NCBI RefSeq assembly: GCF_029542785.1
Contig: NC_083375.1
Span: forward strand, 310,001-374,000
Origin: Malassezia japonica
Lineage: Eukaryota; Basidiomycota; Malasseziomycetes; Malasseziales; Malasseziaceae
Direction of reading: 5' to 3'
DNA: 64,000 nt
This document shows positions 20,496 through 30,728 of this stretch, one piece after another. The position numbers and the translations under genes are program-made. How positions within the stretch are numbered: the stretch's first letter is position 1; every line of letters begins with the position of its first letter. Below the pieces are notes generated by a model. That model saw nothing but the letters and a program-made list of their open reading frames with translations, was not told where the DNA came from and ran no database searches.

Positions 20496-22346
20496 ATGTT
20501 TCAGCCGCCGAGCGCCGTGCCCGTGGACATCTCGCTGCCCACGCATGGGGCGCGGATCATTGACGACGATCCGGCGCAGGAGAATGCGTCTGCAAGGGAT
20601 AGCCACGATATTTACCTGCCGAATTATATCGAGTCGGTGTCGCACATTGCCGTGGACATTGGCGGGTCCCTGGCCAAGGTCGTCTACTTTTCCCACACCA
20701 ACATCCAGGGGGGCGCCACGAGCCCGCAGCTTTCAGGGAAGCATGCAGAGGAATGTTCGCGACCGGTGCCGAGCGGTACGCTGACGCCTGCGGCGCTCCT
20801 GCGCCAGAGCCCCGAGGTCGCGACGATCTCTGCGATCGACCCCCACAAACTGCGCCGTCGCTCCTTGCCGGAGCACTTTCCTGGGGGCCGCCTCAACTTT
20901 GTCAAGTTTGAAACAGGTGATATTCGCTCGTGTGTAGCGTTCCTGCGCGAGCTCATCGAGAGGAGCGCGCGGGCGAACCAGGTGGGCATTGCCGAGATGC
21001 GGCACAGCGTCAAGCTCATGACCACTGGAGGCGGCGCGCACCTCTTTTACGACCTGTTTGAGTCGGAGCTGGGGGTCGAAGTGCTGAAGGAAGACGAGAT
21101 GCAGTGCCTGATTACCGGCCTCAACTTTATGACGCTGATTCCCGACGAGGTCTTTTGGTACTCGGACCAGCTCGTGGACGAGCTGTACATGTCGCAGCAT
21201 CAGCACAAGTTTACCAACAGCAGCCTGCAGCGCGGCGACTCGAGCACGCCGGCGAGCGCCCCGCAGGACCTCCCGCGGCCGAGTCCGCAGCCGCCGCTGT
21301 ACGAGCCCATGTTTGAGAGCGAGCCGTCGCCCAAGCTCCCGTGCCTCCTTGTGAACATTGGCTCGGGTGTGAGCATCCTCAAGGTCGACGAAAAGGGCAA
21401 GTTTGAGCGCGTGAGCGGCACGTCGCTCGGTGGTGGCACGCTGTGGGGTCTGCTGGGCCTCTTGACGGATGCCAAGAACTTTGACGAGATGCTGGAGCTG
21501 TGTGTGCGCGGCGACAACAGCAACGTCGACATGCTTGTCGGCGATATCTACGGGCCGGTCGGCCTCGACCACCTCGGTTTGAAAGCGTCGACCATTGCCT
21601 CGTCCTTTGGCAAGGTCTTTCGGTGGGACCGCGACGAGGACAAGGGCGACCCCGCGGCGCCAGCCGAAGAGTCGGCGCACCGGCGCAAGCGGTTCCGGCA
21701 GGAGGACATCTGCCGCAGCCTGCTGTATGCGATCAGCAACAACATCGGCCAGATTGCGCACCTGAACGCGGAAAAGTACAAGCTCGACCGCATCTACTTT
21801 GGCGGCTGCTTTATCCGCGGGCACCAGGCGACCATCTCGACGCTCTCCTATGCGATCCGCTTCTGGAGCCAGGGCCGCCGCCGCGCCTACTTTTTGCGTC
21901 ACGAAGGCTACCTCGGCGCGGTCGGCGCGTGGGTGCGCCACATTGGCCTCGACCCCTCGCAGTACGACGGGCGCGGCACGTCGTCCGAGAGCAGCGAGCA
22001 CGAGGCGTCGCCGGCCGCGGCCCTCGATGCGAGCGACGCATCGCTCGCGAGCCACGACGCAGGCGGCGGCCCGCCGCTGAATGCGATGCTCGCCGAGGCG
22101 CTCGGCACCATGTCGCTCGACGGCGCGGCGCTCGGGCCGCATGCCCCGCCGCGATCTACCGACTCGGCAGAGGGTCTACTGGAGGACCTCGAGACGCTCG
22201 ACGACCAGGCCCTGGGCGACGACCCCGACTCGATCGCCAAGATCATGGGGCAGCTCGACAAGGCCAACGTGGTCGCCGACGCGATCGAGATGCGCGTGAA
22301 TAGCCTGCTTGGCAAACTGCAGGAGATGATGCCTACTACGGAGTAG
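20496..22346 (+). CDS. CAB1: Pantothenate kinase (type II, eukaryotic)
   Basis: First enzyme of coenzyme A synthesis, phosphorylating pantothenate. Single exon, 616 aa. The ASKHA-fold phosphate 1 loop is HIAVDIGGSLAKVVYFS near residue 50; LMTTGGGAHLFYD and CLLVNIGSGVSILKVD follow, then SGTSLGGGTLWGL and RIYFGGCFIRGH. All are type II PanK signatures. The protein is longer than yeast Cab1 (~370 aa) because of a Ser/Pro-rich insert near residues 245-275 and a ~130-residue acidic, Ser/Asp-rich C-terminal extension that looks disordered. Start ATG 20496 precedes the family core by about 48 residues. Confidence 0.94.
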   Translation: MFQPPSAVPVDISLPTHGARIIDDDPAQENASARDSHDIYLPNYIESVSHIAVDIGGSLAKVVYFSHTNIQGGATSPQLSGKHAEECSRPVPSGTLTPAALLRQSPEVATISAIDPHKLRRRSLPEHFPGGRLNFVKFETGDIRSCVAFLRELIERSARANQVGIAEMRHSVKLMTTGGGAHLFYDLFESELGVEVLKEDEMQCLITGLNFMTLIPDEVFWYSDQLVDELYMSQHQHKFTNSSLQRGDSSTPASAPQDLPRPSPQPPLYEPMFESEPSPKLPCLLVNIGSGVSILKVDEKGKFERVSGTSLGGGTLWGLLGLLTDAKNFDEMLELCVRGDNSNVDMLVGDIYGPVGLDHLGLKASTIASSFGKVFRWDRDEDKGDPAAPAEESAHRRKRFRQEDICRSLLYAISNNIGQIAHLNAEKYKLDRIYFGGCFIRGHQATISTLSYAIRFWSQGRRRAYFLRHEGYLGAVGAWVRHIGLDPSQYDGRGTSSESSEHEASPAAALDASDASLASHDAGGGPPLNAMLAEALGTMSLDGAALGPHAPPRSTDSAEGLLEDLETLDDQALGDDPDSIAKIMGQLDKANVVADAIEMRVNSLLGKLQEMMPTTE

Positions 22347-22381
22347 GCGTATAGTTGCTGTATAGTACAGGTGTGCAAACG

Positions 22382-22710
22382 CTACTCGTCCCGTTCGGGC
22401 AGGTGCCCAACGACCTTGACTGCATACAGCCCGGGAATCCGTTTTTCTGCATTAGCCACACCACCTACCGATACGCTGCCACTTGGCCACCCAGCTCTGC
22501 TCGGGCTGCAGCATGCAGATCAGCCCGTCGTAGTTCGAGGTGGTAAACGCGCCAATGTTCTCCTGGCTGCCTTGCATCTACATTAGCCGCGTAGCATACC
22601 TCGAGCGTGTCCTGGCAGTTCGGGCACCCTTTCATGTAAAACTCACGCGTGGTCTGCGCATAGTGGCAGCGCAGACACGCGCGCAGCTTCGCCGCGGTGG
22701 TGGACGCCAT
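22382..22710 (-). CDS. SPT4: SPT4 transcription elongation factor (DSIF small subunit)
   Basis: Zinc-binding partner of Spt5 in the DSIF complex that keeps RNA polymerase II processive. Exons complement 22600..22710, 22469..22577 and 22382..22446 encode 94 aa; both introns are 22 nt. The zinc site is LRACLRCHYAQTT and KGCPNCQDTLE, four cysteines as CX2C...CX2C in exon 1. Exon 2 gives TSNYDGLICMLQPEQSWVAK, and exon 3 IPGLYAVKVVGHLPE, together the complete Spt4 fold. The spliced product has the normal family length. No unspliced frame in this interval covers the gene, so a gene finder that needs long ORFs would miss it. Divergent from CBC1 with 33 nt between ATGs. Confidence 0.95.
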
Positions 22711-22743
22711 GCAGAGACGTTTACGCTTAGTCAGCACTCCACC
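22711..22743. promoter_or_regulatory. 33-bp bidirectional promoter SPT4/CBC1
   Basis: TTAGTCAGC occurs at 22727..22735 in this very short divergent gap, the second of three copies in the window. Confidence 0.35.
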
Positions 22744-25506
22744 ATGGACGGGTGGGACGGAGGACGTGGGCGGCGCGGCCGCGGGCGCCGCGGCGGACGC
22801 AACTTTTCTGCACCCGCCTACACGCCGACGCCGGAAGAGCAGGCGCGCTGGCACCGCGAGTCGACTATGCGCCAGATCCAGCACTCGCTCTTTCAGCTCG
22901 GCGACGGCGAGGTGTTTGAGCCAGCGCACGAACTGCCGCGCGCCGCGGCGTGGCTAGAGGGGCAGGCGGTCGAGTTTCCCGATGCGATCTTTGCCGCGTT
23001 CCGTGTGATGACGACCGAGCAGCCGCACAAGGCGCCGCTCATTGCGGCGCTCGTCGGCCAGCTTGCGCTTGCGCCCGGCGCGCTCGACGGCACGGCGACG
23101 CTCGGCGCGCGGATTCTCAACGACCTGCTGCACGCGTACGAGGACTACTGCGCGGGCCACTACTGGCGCAACATTCGCCTCGTCCTGTGCTTCTTCTCCG
23201 CGCTCCTGCCGCTCGGCCTCGTGTCGGCGGCGTCGATGCGCGACGCACTCCGGGCGCTCACCGACGGCCTCGCAACGCTCCCGCGCGATGCCGCCGACGG
23301 GTGCGCGTTTGCAGTGATCGAGACGCTGTGCCGCGCAGGCACCAACCTCTTGCAGGCGGACGACCATGCGTCGCCCAAGGCCGAGCTCGACGAGCTCGTA
23401 GACAGCGTGCGTGCCTATGCGGAAAAGCGCACGTCGTACGCGGCGCTCTACTCGCCGCTGCACCTCGACCGCGTCCCGGAGGAGTACGCGTACCTCTCCG
23501 ACGAGGGCTTTGCGCAAAAGGTGCAGGCGCTCGAGGCGCTGCAAGCGCGGGGCTACCGCGCCCCTGCGATGCTCGCCTCGCCTTTGGACCTGCTCCCGAC
23601 GACCGTGTCGCCGCTCACGACGCACGTCCCGCTCGAGCAGCGCCTCGCGCATGTGCCGGCGGTGCCGATTCCTGCCGAGCGCCGCGCCGCGCTCGACTTG
23701 GAGCGCGAGATGGAGTACAGCGGGCCGGATACCGGCAAGGGCGGCGCCGAGGCGCGGCACGCACGCACCGGCCCTGCCCAGCGCCGCATGGCGCGCTGGT
23801 TCGGCGCGACGGTGCCCGCGCCCGGCACGCCCGCGGCGCTCGTCGTGCGCACGCTCGCCGAAGACATTGTCGACCTCTACGTCGTGAACCGCAAAGAGTG
23901 CGCACAGACGCTTCTTGCGCTGCCACTGTGGCTGCGCCGCGGCACGTTTGGCGGCAAGGTCCCCCCATCGAAAGGGCTCTTTGGCGACGAGGAGCCGTGG
24001 CACACGTCGGCCTCGGGCGACGGGCCGCCCGAAGGGCCGTGGAGCCTCGAGGACCTGATTGTCGAGACGGTCCTTGCGTCGCTGCTTGCGCTCCCCTCGC
24101 CGCCGCAGAACGAGCTGTACTATGCGTCGCTTCTGCGCGAGGTCGTCGGCGCGGCACCGCAGCAGATTGCGCCGTCGCTCGGGCGCACTGTCCGCCGCTT
24201 CTACACGGCGAGCGCCGCGGGGTGCGTGCGTGCCGAGACGCTGCGCCGCCTCGCCAACTGGTTCAGCGTGCACCTGTCCAACTTTAACTTTACCTGGGCA
24301 TGGTCCGAGTGGGTGTCCGACGCCGAGCTCCCGTGGCCGCACGCGCGCCGTGCGTTTGCGCGCCGCCTCGCGGAGCTCGAGGTGCGCCTCGCGTACTACG
24401 ACCGGATCAAGAGCACGGTGCCCGAGGCGCTGCAGCCCTCGCTCCTTCCCCCGGAGGAGCCCGCGCCGGTGTTTACGTATGCCGCGCCGTCGCATCCCTA
24501 CCACGGCCGTGCGATGCAGCTGCTCAACTCGCTCAAGGCCAAGGCCAGCGTGCAGGTGATCCAGGCGGACCTGTCGAGCTTTGAGCAGAGCATTCTTGCG
24601 CCCGCGAACGACGTGCCGGATGTCGACGACGACGAGAACGGGATGGTGACGAGCGCCGCGCTCGCCGAGCAGATCGTGCGCGACATGGCCATGCAGACGC
24701 TCCTGCATGCGGGCAGCCGCAGCTTTTCGCACCTGCTCAACATGATCGAGCGGTACCACGACCTGCTGCGCTCGCTCTCGCAGACGCCGCAGGCGCGTGT
24801 CGAGATGCTGGGGAGCACGGTGCGCTTCTGGGCGCGCTCGCCGCAGTGGGTGCTCATTGTCATTGACAAGCTCCTGCAGTACCGCATCGTGGAGCCGGTC
24901 GACGTCGTGTCGTTTGTCTTTACGCCGCCGGCCGACACGAGCCGCCTGCTGGTGCAGGGCAGCGGCGACCAGGTCCCCTTCTCCTTCTCGGCCAGCGCGC
25001 AGGAGCTGGGCGGGACGCTGCGCGACTGGAGCTCGTTCAACTGGTGGGCGGTGCTGTGCCTGACCGTCGAAAAGGTCGTCGGGCGCGTCGACCAGCTCAC
25101 GCGCCGCCTCGACGAGCTCCTGCACGCCGAGGCGCAGGGCGATGCGCCGGCCGACGACCACCTTCCCGCACGCCCGGGCACGCTGCCGACAAACTCGACG
25201 ACGAGCGACGAGGCCAAGGTCCACCTCGACGCCATCCAGCTCGAGCAGCGCCGCGTCCTCGTCACGGTCGTGCAGCAGTTTGTGCAGCTCATCAACAGCG
25301 TCCACGCATGGGACGCCCAGCCCAACGCGGAGGACGCGAGCGCGGCGACGTGGCAGGCGTGGTGGATCCGCGAGTGGTACTGCGAGTTCCTCGCGCTCTA
25401 CCGCGAGGTCCTCGCGGCGAACCGCGAGACGATCCTCGCCAACGTCTTTGCCGCGGCCAAGGAGGACGACCGCGCGCTGCGCCTGTTTGATGAGGCGTGT
25501 GGATAG
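22744..25506 (+). CDS. STO1: Nuclear cap-binding complex large subunit CBP80
   Basis: Large subunit of the nuclear cap-binding complex, which binds capped Pol II transcripts with CBP20 and links them to splicing, export and decay. Single exon, 920 aa. The Arg/Gly-rich start (DGWDGGRGRRGRGRRGGR) is followed by a MIF4G domain (FPDAIFAAFRVMTTEQPHKA, ILNDLLHAYEDYCAGHYWRN, LVLCFFSALLPLGLVS) and by the linker RVPEEYAYLSDEGFAQKVQA. The second and third helical domains include NWFSVHLSNFNFTWAWSEW, a near-diagnostic CBP80 block, and SFNWWAVLCLTVEKVVGRVD. It ends 6 nt from the convergent ARS2 gene, whose product is a known physical partner of the complex. Confidence 0.95.
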   Translation: MDGWDGGRGRRGRGRRGGRNFSAPAYTPTPEEQARWHRESTMRQIQHSLFQLGDGEVFEPAHELPRAAAWLEGQAVEFPDAIFAAFRVMTTEQPHKAPLIAALVGQLALAPGALDGTATLGARILNDLLHAYEDYCAGHYWRNIRLVLCFFSALLPLGLVSAASMRDALRALTDGLATLPRDAADGCAFAVIETLCRAGTNLLQADDHASPKAELDELVDSVRAYAEKRTSYAALYSPLHLDRVPEEYAYLSDEGFAQKVQALEALQARGYRAPAMLASPLDLLPTTVSPLTTHVPLEQRLAHVPAVPIPAERRAALDLEREMEYSGPDTGKGGAEARHARTGPAQRRMARWFGATVPAPGTPAALVVRTLAEDIVDLYVVNRKECAQTLLALPLWLRRGTFGGKVPPSKGLFGDEEPWHTSASGDGPPEGPWSLEDLIVETVLASLLALPSPPQNELYYASLLREVVGAAPQQIAPSLGRTVRRFYTASAAGCVRAETLRRLANWFSVHLSNFNFTWAWSEWVSDAELPWPHARRAFARRLAELEVRLAYYDRIKSTVPEALQPSLLPPEEPAPVFTYAAPSHPYHGRAMQLLNSLKAKASVQVIQADLSSFEQSILAPANDVPDVDDDENGMVTSAALAEQIVRDMAMQTLLHAGSRSFSHLLNMIERYHDLLRSLSQTPQARVEMLGSTVRFWARSPQWVLIVIDKLLQYRIVEPVDVVSFVFTPPADTSRLLVQGSGDQVPFSFSASAQELGGTLRDWSSFNWWAVLCLTVEKVVGRVDQLTRRLDELLHAEAQGDAPADDHLPARPGTLPTNSTTSDEAKVHLDAIQLEQRRVLVTVVQQFVQLINSVHAWDAQPNAEDASAATWQAWWIREWYCEFLALYREVLAANRETILANVFAAAKEDDRALRLFDEACG

Positions 25507-25512
25507 CTATGG

Positions 25513-27201
25513 CTAGTACTGCAACTCGAGCGGCTCCTGCGCGCCCCCTGCGTCCAGGTCGCGGTAGCCCACCGGCTCGCTCGGCGGCTCGGGCGGCGGC
25601 GGCGCACGCACCCGTACCTCGGGCGCGCCGTGCGCCGTGGGCGCGGTGCGCATCGGATCGGCGAGGTAGCGATTAAAGTAGTCCGCCTGGGTTAGTCGAG
25701 AGACGTACATGTGCCGCACGCCCGCCGCTCGCCGCGGCCAAGACGGGCGCGTGCTTGTTATGGATGTGCTTCGCGAGGTGCTCGCGCGTCTTGAAGAGCT
25801 TGGCACAGATCCCGTTGGGGCTCAGCACGCGGCACTGAAACTTGCCCGCCTCGACCTGGGCACTGTACAGGTCGACGACGCGATTCGTTTCCCTGCATTA
25901 GTAGTGCGACGTACGCATCCTTGTCGATCGCCCCGAGCTCGGCGGTGGCCGCGGGGTCGAGGAGCAGGGCAATCTTCTTGTCGAGGTGGTCCATCCACGA
26001 CGCGTCGTTCTGCTCCTCGTCGCTCGCTTCCTGGCGGCGCACATGATACGCACTGCGGCGCACGAGCTCCTCGGCAAAGTCGCAGTGCAGGCCGAGGTAG
26101 TAGTCGCAGTGGTAGACGGTCCGCAGCAAGTCCAGCACGAGATCCAGCTCTTTTTTGCACTGCGTCAGGTCGGATACGTACCGCCGCCTCCGGACGCGCG
26201 CTCGCGTCGAGGCCGAGGTGCGCGACACGGCGCTCGATCGCCGCAAGCGCCTCTTTGGCCTCGCTTATGTCGCCAATCTCGCTTTGAAGCTTGTGCACGA
26301 GGCGCCGCGCCTGTGCCAGGTCGTGGGCGAGCCGCTCTGGCGCATTGGTCGACCCAGGCGCGATACGCAGTCGGCTGCTTGACGGGCGGTCGACGACGGC
26401 GAGGTGCAGCGCAAACTCGCCAAAGCGGTGCCCATCCAGCGCCGCAACGGCGGCACGGACGTCGACATCCTCCTCAAACACCGCAATGCCGGCACGCTGC
26501 CAGTTGCGCTGCACGATCGGCTCGAGCAGCGCGGCGTACCGGAATCCGGGGTACGTCTGCAGGTGCGCTTCAAGGTCGCTGCGTGGCAGCTCCGGCGGCC
26601 ACGCACGCACAAGCAGCGAGTGCTCCGTGTCCGGGGGAATCGGCAGCGCCTCGGTATCAAAGTGCTCTTTGTTTCCGGCGCGGTTCGTTACCGTGTACAG
26701 GACGCCGCCCGTGCGCTCTTCGCCGAGGTCCATCGACACGCGGTCCAGCGCCCCGTCCTCGAGCTCGCGCACCCACGCCGCGGGGCCTGCGCACCCTGCG
26801 CGCCGGCGCGCGTGCCGCAGACGCGCCTGGTCTTCGTCCGGCGCGTACTTTTCGCGGAACCATGCCTGGTCCTTGTGTTCGAGGAAAAACGCCCAGAGCT
26901 GCCTGCGCTTGTGCTCGGCCTTGTACACCTTGTACGCTTCGTGCCATGCCTCGTCCGTATCGAGGTCCTTGGCGAGGCCTTGGTCCTGCATGTATTGTAC
27001 ATAGCTGCGGAACGACAGGCGCCCGTCGAGCTCGAGGGGGTCGCGTCCCCCGCCTCCTTGGACCGAGACGCTGCGCGGCCGCTCGCTCTCGCGCACCACG
27101 CCAGTGCCGTGGTGCGATACGGCGCGCGCCGCGCGCCGCTCGTCTCCAAGACGCGGCCGCTTGGCGTGCGGCGCCTCGCTCGGCGCACGCGAAGGCAGCA
27201 T
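25513..27201 (-). CDS. ARS2: ARS2/SERRATE (S. pombe Pir2) RNA effector protein
   Basis: Binds the nuclear cap-binding complex and steers transcripts to processing or exosome decay. Exons complement 26182..27201, 25915..26159, 25709..25892 and 25513..25686 encode 540 aa; all three introns are 22 nt. The N-terminus after a Ser/Arg-rich leader has LSFRSYVQYMQDQGLA, RRQLWAFFLEHKDQAWF and REKYAPDE, the SERRATE N-terminal block. An RRM-like middle region (VRAAVAALDGHRFGEFALHL) is followed by DLLRTVYHCDYYLGLHC in exon 2. Exon 3 forms the zinc finger CRVLSPNGICAKLFKTREHL with AKHIHNKH. The last exon ends with VGYRDLDA, the conserved C-terminal motif. Start is ATG 27201; CACGTG lies at 27214..27219. 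Confidence 0.93.
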
Positions 27202-27224
27202 GACAGCACAGGCCACGTGCTATT

Positions 27225-28146
27225 CTACCGCCCAGAGTCTCTACGGGTCCGGGCGCGTGCGGCTGGTGTGGGCGAAGAGCGCGCAGGACTAGCCGCGTTC
27301 TTGTTCGCGGCGCGTGTCTGCGCCACGCGGTGCGGCTCCGGCGTCGGTGCGGCGCTCGAGGCGGCGCGGCGCATCGGCGTCGCACGCCCGCTGCGTGTGC
27401 TGCCTGCGACCGGCGTGTCGGACTCGTGCGCCTCGTCGGGCGCCGCCTCGTCCTGCGCCTCGTCCTCGAGCTGGCGCTGCCGCCGTGTGATGGGCCGTGC
27501 AGGGGCTTCCGGTGTATCTTCGTTTTGGGTGCGCCGCCGCTTGGAGCGGTGGCCGCCGTCCGGCGACGCCGGCGTCTCTTGCGACTCTTCGTCGGCCTGT
27601 TTCCGTGTGCGCCGGGCATCCGCGCGTGTCCGTGTGCGGGCGCCTTCGTTGGTATGGTCGCCCTCCGAGTCCATCTCGGAGAGGTCGTCATCGTCGCTTG
27701 GCGGCACGACCTTTTTCGCGCTCTCGCCCTTTTCCAAGCGCCGTGGTGCAACGATCGCCTCAAAGGCGTCGGACGGGTGTAGGCCGAACTCTTCCTCGTC
27801 GTCATTCTCTAGGACCCGCGTCCGTGCGGCCTCGTTCTTGGCGAGCATCGTCGCATGCTCCTCGTAGTTGCGCAGCCACTCTGGCGCATCCTCGTCATCG
27901 CTCCCATCGTCCTGTGTGAGTTGCGCCACGTACGAGCTCGTTCAGCCCTTCGAGGTCGTAGAATTCGCCGAGCTTCGCCCAGACATCGGCTGCGCTCAGC
28001 GCGCCCTTTGGCGCGTCGTCTTCTGCGGGCGCATTCTGCAGATTATGTATGATGGAAATCATATTAAAGTGCCGGTGCAGCCCCAGCGGGCGGTACGTCG
28101 AGATGGCGCGCAGCAGCGCGATCTCGCCGCCCGTGTCTCGCAGCAT
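27225..28146 (-). CDS. EAF7: EAF7/MRGBP, NuA4 histone acetyltransferase subunit
   Basis: CT20-family subunit of the NuA4 acetyltransferase, part of the Eaf5-Eaf7-Eaf3 module. Exons complement 27934..28146 and 27225..27911 (intron 22 nt) encode 299 aa. Exon 1 contains the whole family signature: EIALLRAISTYRPLGLHRHF, then NMISIIHNLQN and DVWAKLGEFYDLEGLNEL. Exon 2 continues PEWLRNYEEHATML and EEEFGLHPSDAFEAIV, then becomes a long Ser/Arg/Glu-rich disordered tail. The family N-terminus is short here: the first ATG (28146) lies only 10 codons before the conserved block, and the frame above it has only a GTG. It follows the mannosyltransferase gene by 43 nt on the same strand, with CACGTG at 28176..28181 and CCTCCACT at 28167..28174. 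Confidence 0.92.
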
Positions 28147-28189
28147 CGCAGCGCGTCGCGAGGAAACCTCCACTGCACGTGGCTATACA

Positions 28190-29590
28190 CTACAACTTGT
28201 TCGGGTCGCCCTCAATGGAGGTGCGCCACCACTCCTTCATGCACATGAAGTTGTCGTAATCGGCGGACTGGGTGAGCGTGGGTACGTACGTCTTCGGGGT
28301 TACACAAACACTTGCCATTGTCGTGGAACAGTCCGCGGTTCTTGGGGCAGTGTGTCCAGGGCCCGTGGTAGTAGCCGATGTCGTTAAAGTGGTGGATCTG
28401 CGAGCGGTTCAGGAACAGCACCGCCGCGATACTGTGCACGGGCGCGTCGCCCCAGCGCTCGTAGAAAAAGCCGCCGGCCTTGTCGAGGTGGTCAAAGTAC
28501 TCGGTGTACTGCTGGCCGCGCCAGAAACGCAGATCGGCGATCTCAAAGTTGCTCCAGAAATGGCACATGTTGTAGCCCGGCTCCAGCAAGCGCTCGGGCT
28601 CGTCCGTCATAAAGTGCAGCGCGTGGTCCTTGGCGAGGTAGTCCGGGTGCGCCTTCATAAACTTCTTCGTCTCGTCCCAGAGCGTCGGGATCGTCGCGAC
28701 GTACTCGTGCAGGGAGATGGTGAAGCCGTACTTCTTGTCGTTGAGCTGCATAAACACGAACGGATCGTAGTCGAGATCGCAAAAGAGCTTGATACCCGGC
28801 TCGACACGCCAGTAAAAGTCGAGGTCCATCGTAAGGTTGTGGCGCCAGAAGAAACCGCTCTGGAAGCGGCACATGTGACGGTACGACTCGGACCATCCGT
28901 AAATCACACCCTCATCGGTCATCTTCTTGCGCTGCTTGGCGGCATAGTCCTGGTCGATCCAGTCGGGGTAGCCCCACATCTCCGGGGGAATGTAGCCGAA
29001 GCGCACCTCGGAACGCGTCATTTTCTTAACGCCCGCCTTGAACTCTTCCGAAAAGGGCTCATCTGTGTGAGCCAAACCACCTACTGTTCAAAAAGATCCA
29101 GGGGTAGCCGTACTTGCGGTTGAAGCGGTCCTCGACTGCGTGAGAAAAAAAAAGAAAACAACGTACCATCGCGCATACTCTTTCGCATGTCCTCCAGCTC
29201 GTTGTTGCGCACGAGCACGATAAAGCCCGCCTTGGCACGCGGCATCTTGTTCACTTCCGAAGGCACAAACTGGGGCGGATAGAGGTTGCCGTCCTTGCCC
29301 TTGACCGCGTACTTGCGCAGATCCTCCACGGTCTTGACACCATCCATAAACGTGCGCGACGGCGATCCGCTCGATGCGCCGCCCGTAAGGCCCGTCAGAT
29401 CCGTCTGGACCGTGGACGGCGCGTGCGTTTGGTTCTTTTGGAACGCCGCTTTGAGCGTCTCGTAGTGCGTGCGCACCTGCTCGCTGCCCCACGACGACAG
29501 GGAGAGGTACGTAGAAAAGAATAGGATTACCATGAATGCGATCAGCACGAACAGCAGGCGCTGCGGCCTGCGCACCACACTCTCCAGCAT
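28190..29590 (-). CDS. KRE2: Alpha-1,2-mannosyltransferase, GT15 (KRE2/MNT1/KTR) family
   Basis: Type II Golgi enzyme extending O- and N-linked mannans. Four exons, complement of 29167..29590, 29085..29135, 28290..29062 and 28190..28267, encode 441 aa; introns are 31, 22 and 22 nt. A single membrane anchor (LLFVLIAFMVILFFSTYLSL) follows 11 residues. The catalytic domain starts KAGFIVLVRNNELEDM, VEDRFNRKYGYPWIFLN; further blocks are YRHMCRFQSGFFWRH, YWRVEPGIKLFCDLDYDPF and GYNMCHFWSNFEIADLRFWR, which holds the proposed nucleophile Glu of Mnt1. The last exon adds YDNFMCMKEWW. The 31-nt intron has a T-rich core unlike the others. Which of the KTR paralogues it is cannot be said. Confidence 0.93.
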
Positions 29591-29684
29591 GGTTGTCGTC
29601 GCACGCGTGCAACGTGCGCGCCATGTGGCTTTTGATTAGATAAGCAGAAGAGACGCGGTCTCCCACACCACGACGCAGGCCGCG
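29591..29684. promoter_or_regulatory. Bidirectional promoter KRE2 family/RPB3
   Basis: Ninety-four bases between divergent start codons. I see no recurrent motif here apart from GC-rich palindromic GCACGCGTGC at about 29610. Confidence 0.3.
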
Positions 29685-30688
29685 ATGGCCGCTGTCAATG
29701 GCATGTATGGAGCGCCAGAACCGCCCATTTCGGGCGGGAGTGCTGTGGCAGGGCAGGCGAATCAGCCCAATATCATCATCCGCGAGCTGAATCCGTCGCA
29801 CGCAGATTTTATTCTGGAGAATGTCGACATGAGTTTTGCCAACTCGCTACGTCGCACGATCATTGCCGACGTGCCTACCGTTGGTATGTACCGTTATTAA
29901 TGCAGCGATCGACATGGTGGAAATCATGGTCAACACGACCGTGCTCCCGGACGAGTTCCTCGCGCATCGCCTCGGCATGATTCCGCTGATGAGCATGGAC
30001 ACGGCCAAGGTGCTCATCGACCAGCGCGTACGTCGCCCAACTTACCCAGGATTGCTCGTGTGAAGATGGATGCGACCGGTGCTCGGTCGAGCTCACGCTC
30101 GATGCGTTATGCACGAGCGACCGCGGCGCGATGTTTGTCACGTCCAAGGACCTGATCCGGAGCAATACCATTGCCAACCCATACTCGGACGAGGCTGCGT
30201 TTGGGCCCGTGGCGCCGCGGCACCCCGACTTTGGCAAGCCTGTGGGTCATGACGATCCGAACAAGCCCGACGTGATGATTGTACAGCTCCGCAAAGGGCA
30301 GCAGATCAAGGCACGGTGTGTTGCGCGCAAGGGATTCGCCAAGGAACACGCCAAGTGGTCGCCCGTGTCCGCGGTCGGCTTCGAGTACGACCCCCACAAT
30401 GCCCTCCGGCACACCACGCTCTGGTACGAGCTGGACGCCAAGAAGGAGTGGCCGGAAAGCAAAAATGCGGGCGAGGAAGAGCCGCCGGCAGAAGGCGCGC
30501 CTTTTGACCCGAACCGCAAAGCAAACCGCTTCTACTTTGACGTGGAGTCGGTCGGAAGCATGCACCCTGCCGAGATTGTCGAGACGGGCCTCTCGCTTCT
30601 CGAGTACCGCACGGCACAGATCGTGCAGGAAATCGGGCTGCTCTACCAGCCCACCGACGCGGCGCCCGAGGGCTTCGTGCCGTTTTAG
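29685..30688 (+). CDS. RPB3: RNA polymerase II subunit RPB3
   Basis: Alpha-like core subunit that dimerises with Rpb11. Exons 29685..29883, 29906..30027 and 30050..30688 encode 319 aa; both introns are 22 nt. Exon 1 gives INIRE-type [18 protein letters not shown] and [17 protein letters not shown], exon 2 [20 protein letters not shown], and exon 3 the zinc loop [11 protein letters not shown], whose CXCX3CX2C spacing matches Rpb3. [17 protein letters not shown] is the second half of the dimerisation domain. Length is close to that of yeast Rpb3 (318 aa). Confidence 0.96.
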
Positions 30689-30728
30689 TGTTTAGTCAGC
30701 ATAGAATGCGCGGCGAGCGTACCTGTCC

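Noticed and set aside
22720..22743. 5' UTR intron ending in CTTAGTCAG before CBC1
   Set aside because: No GT donor at a workable distance; the string recurs as a promoter motif instead.
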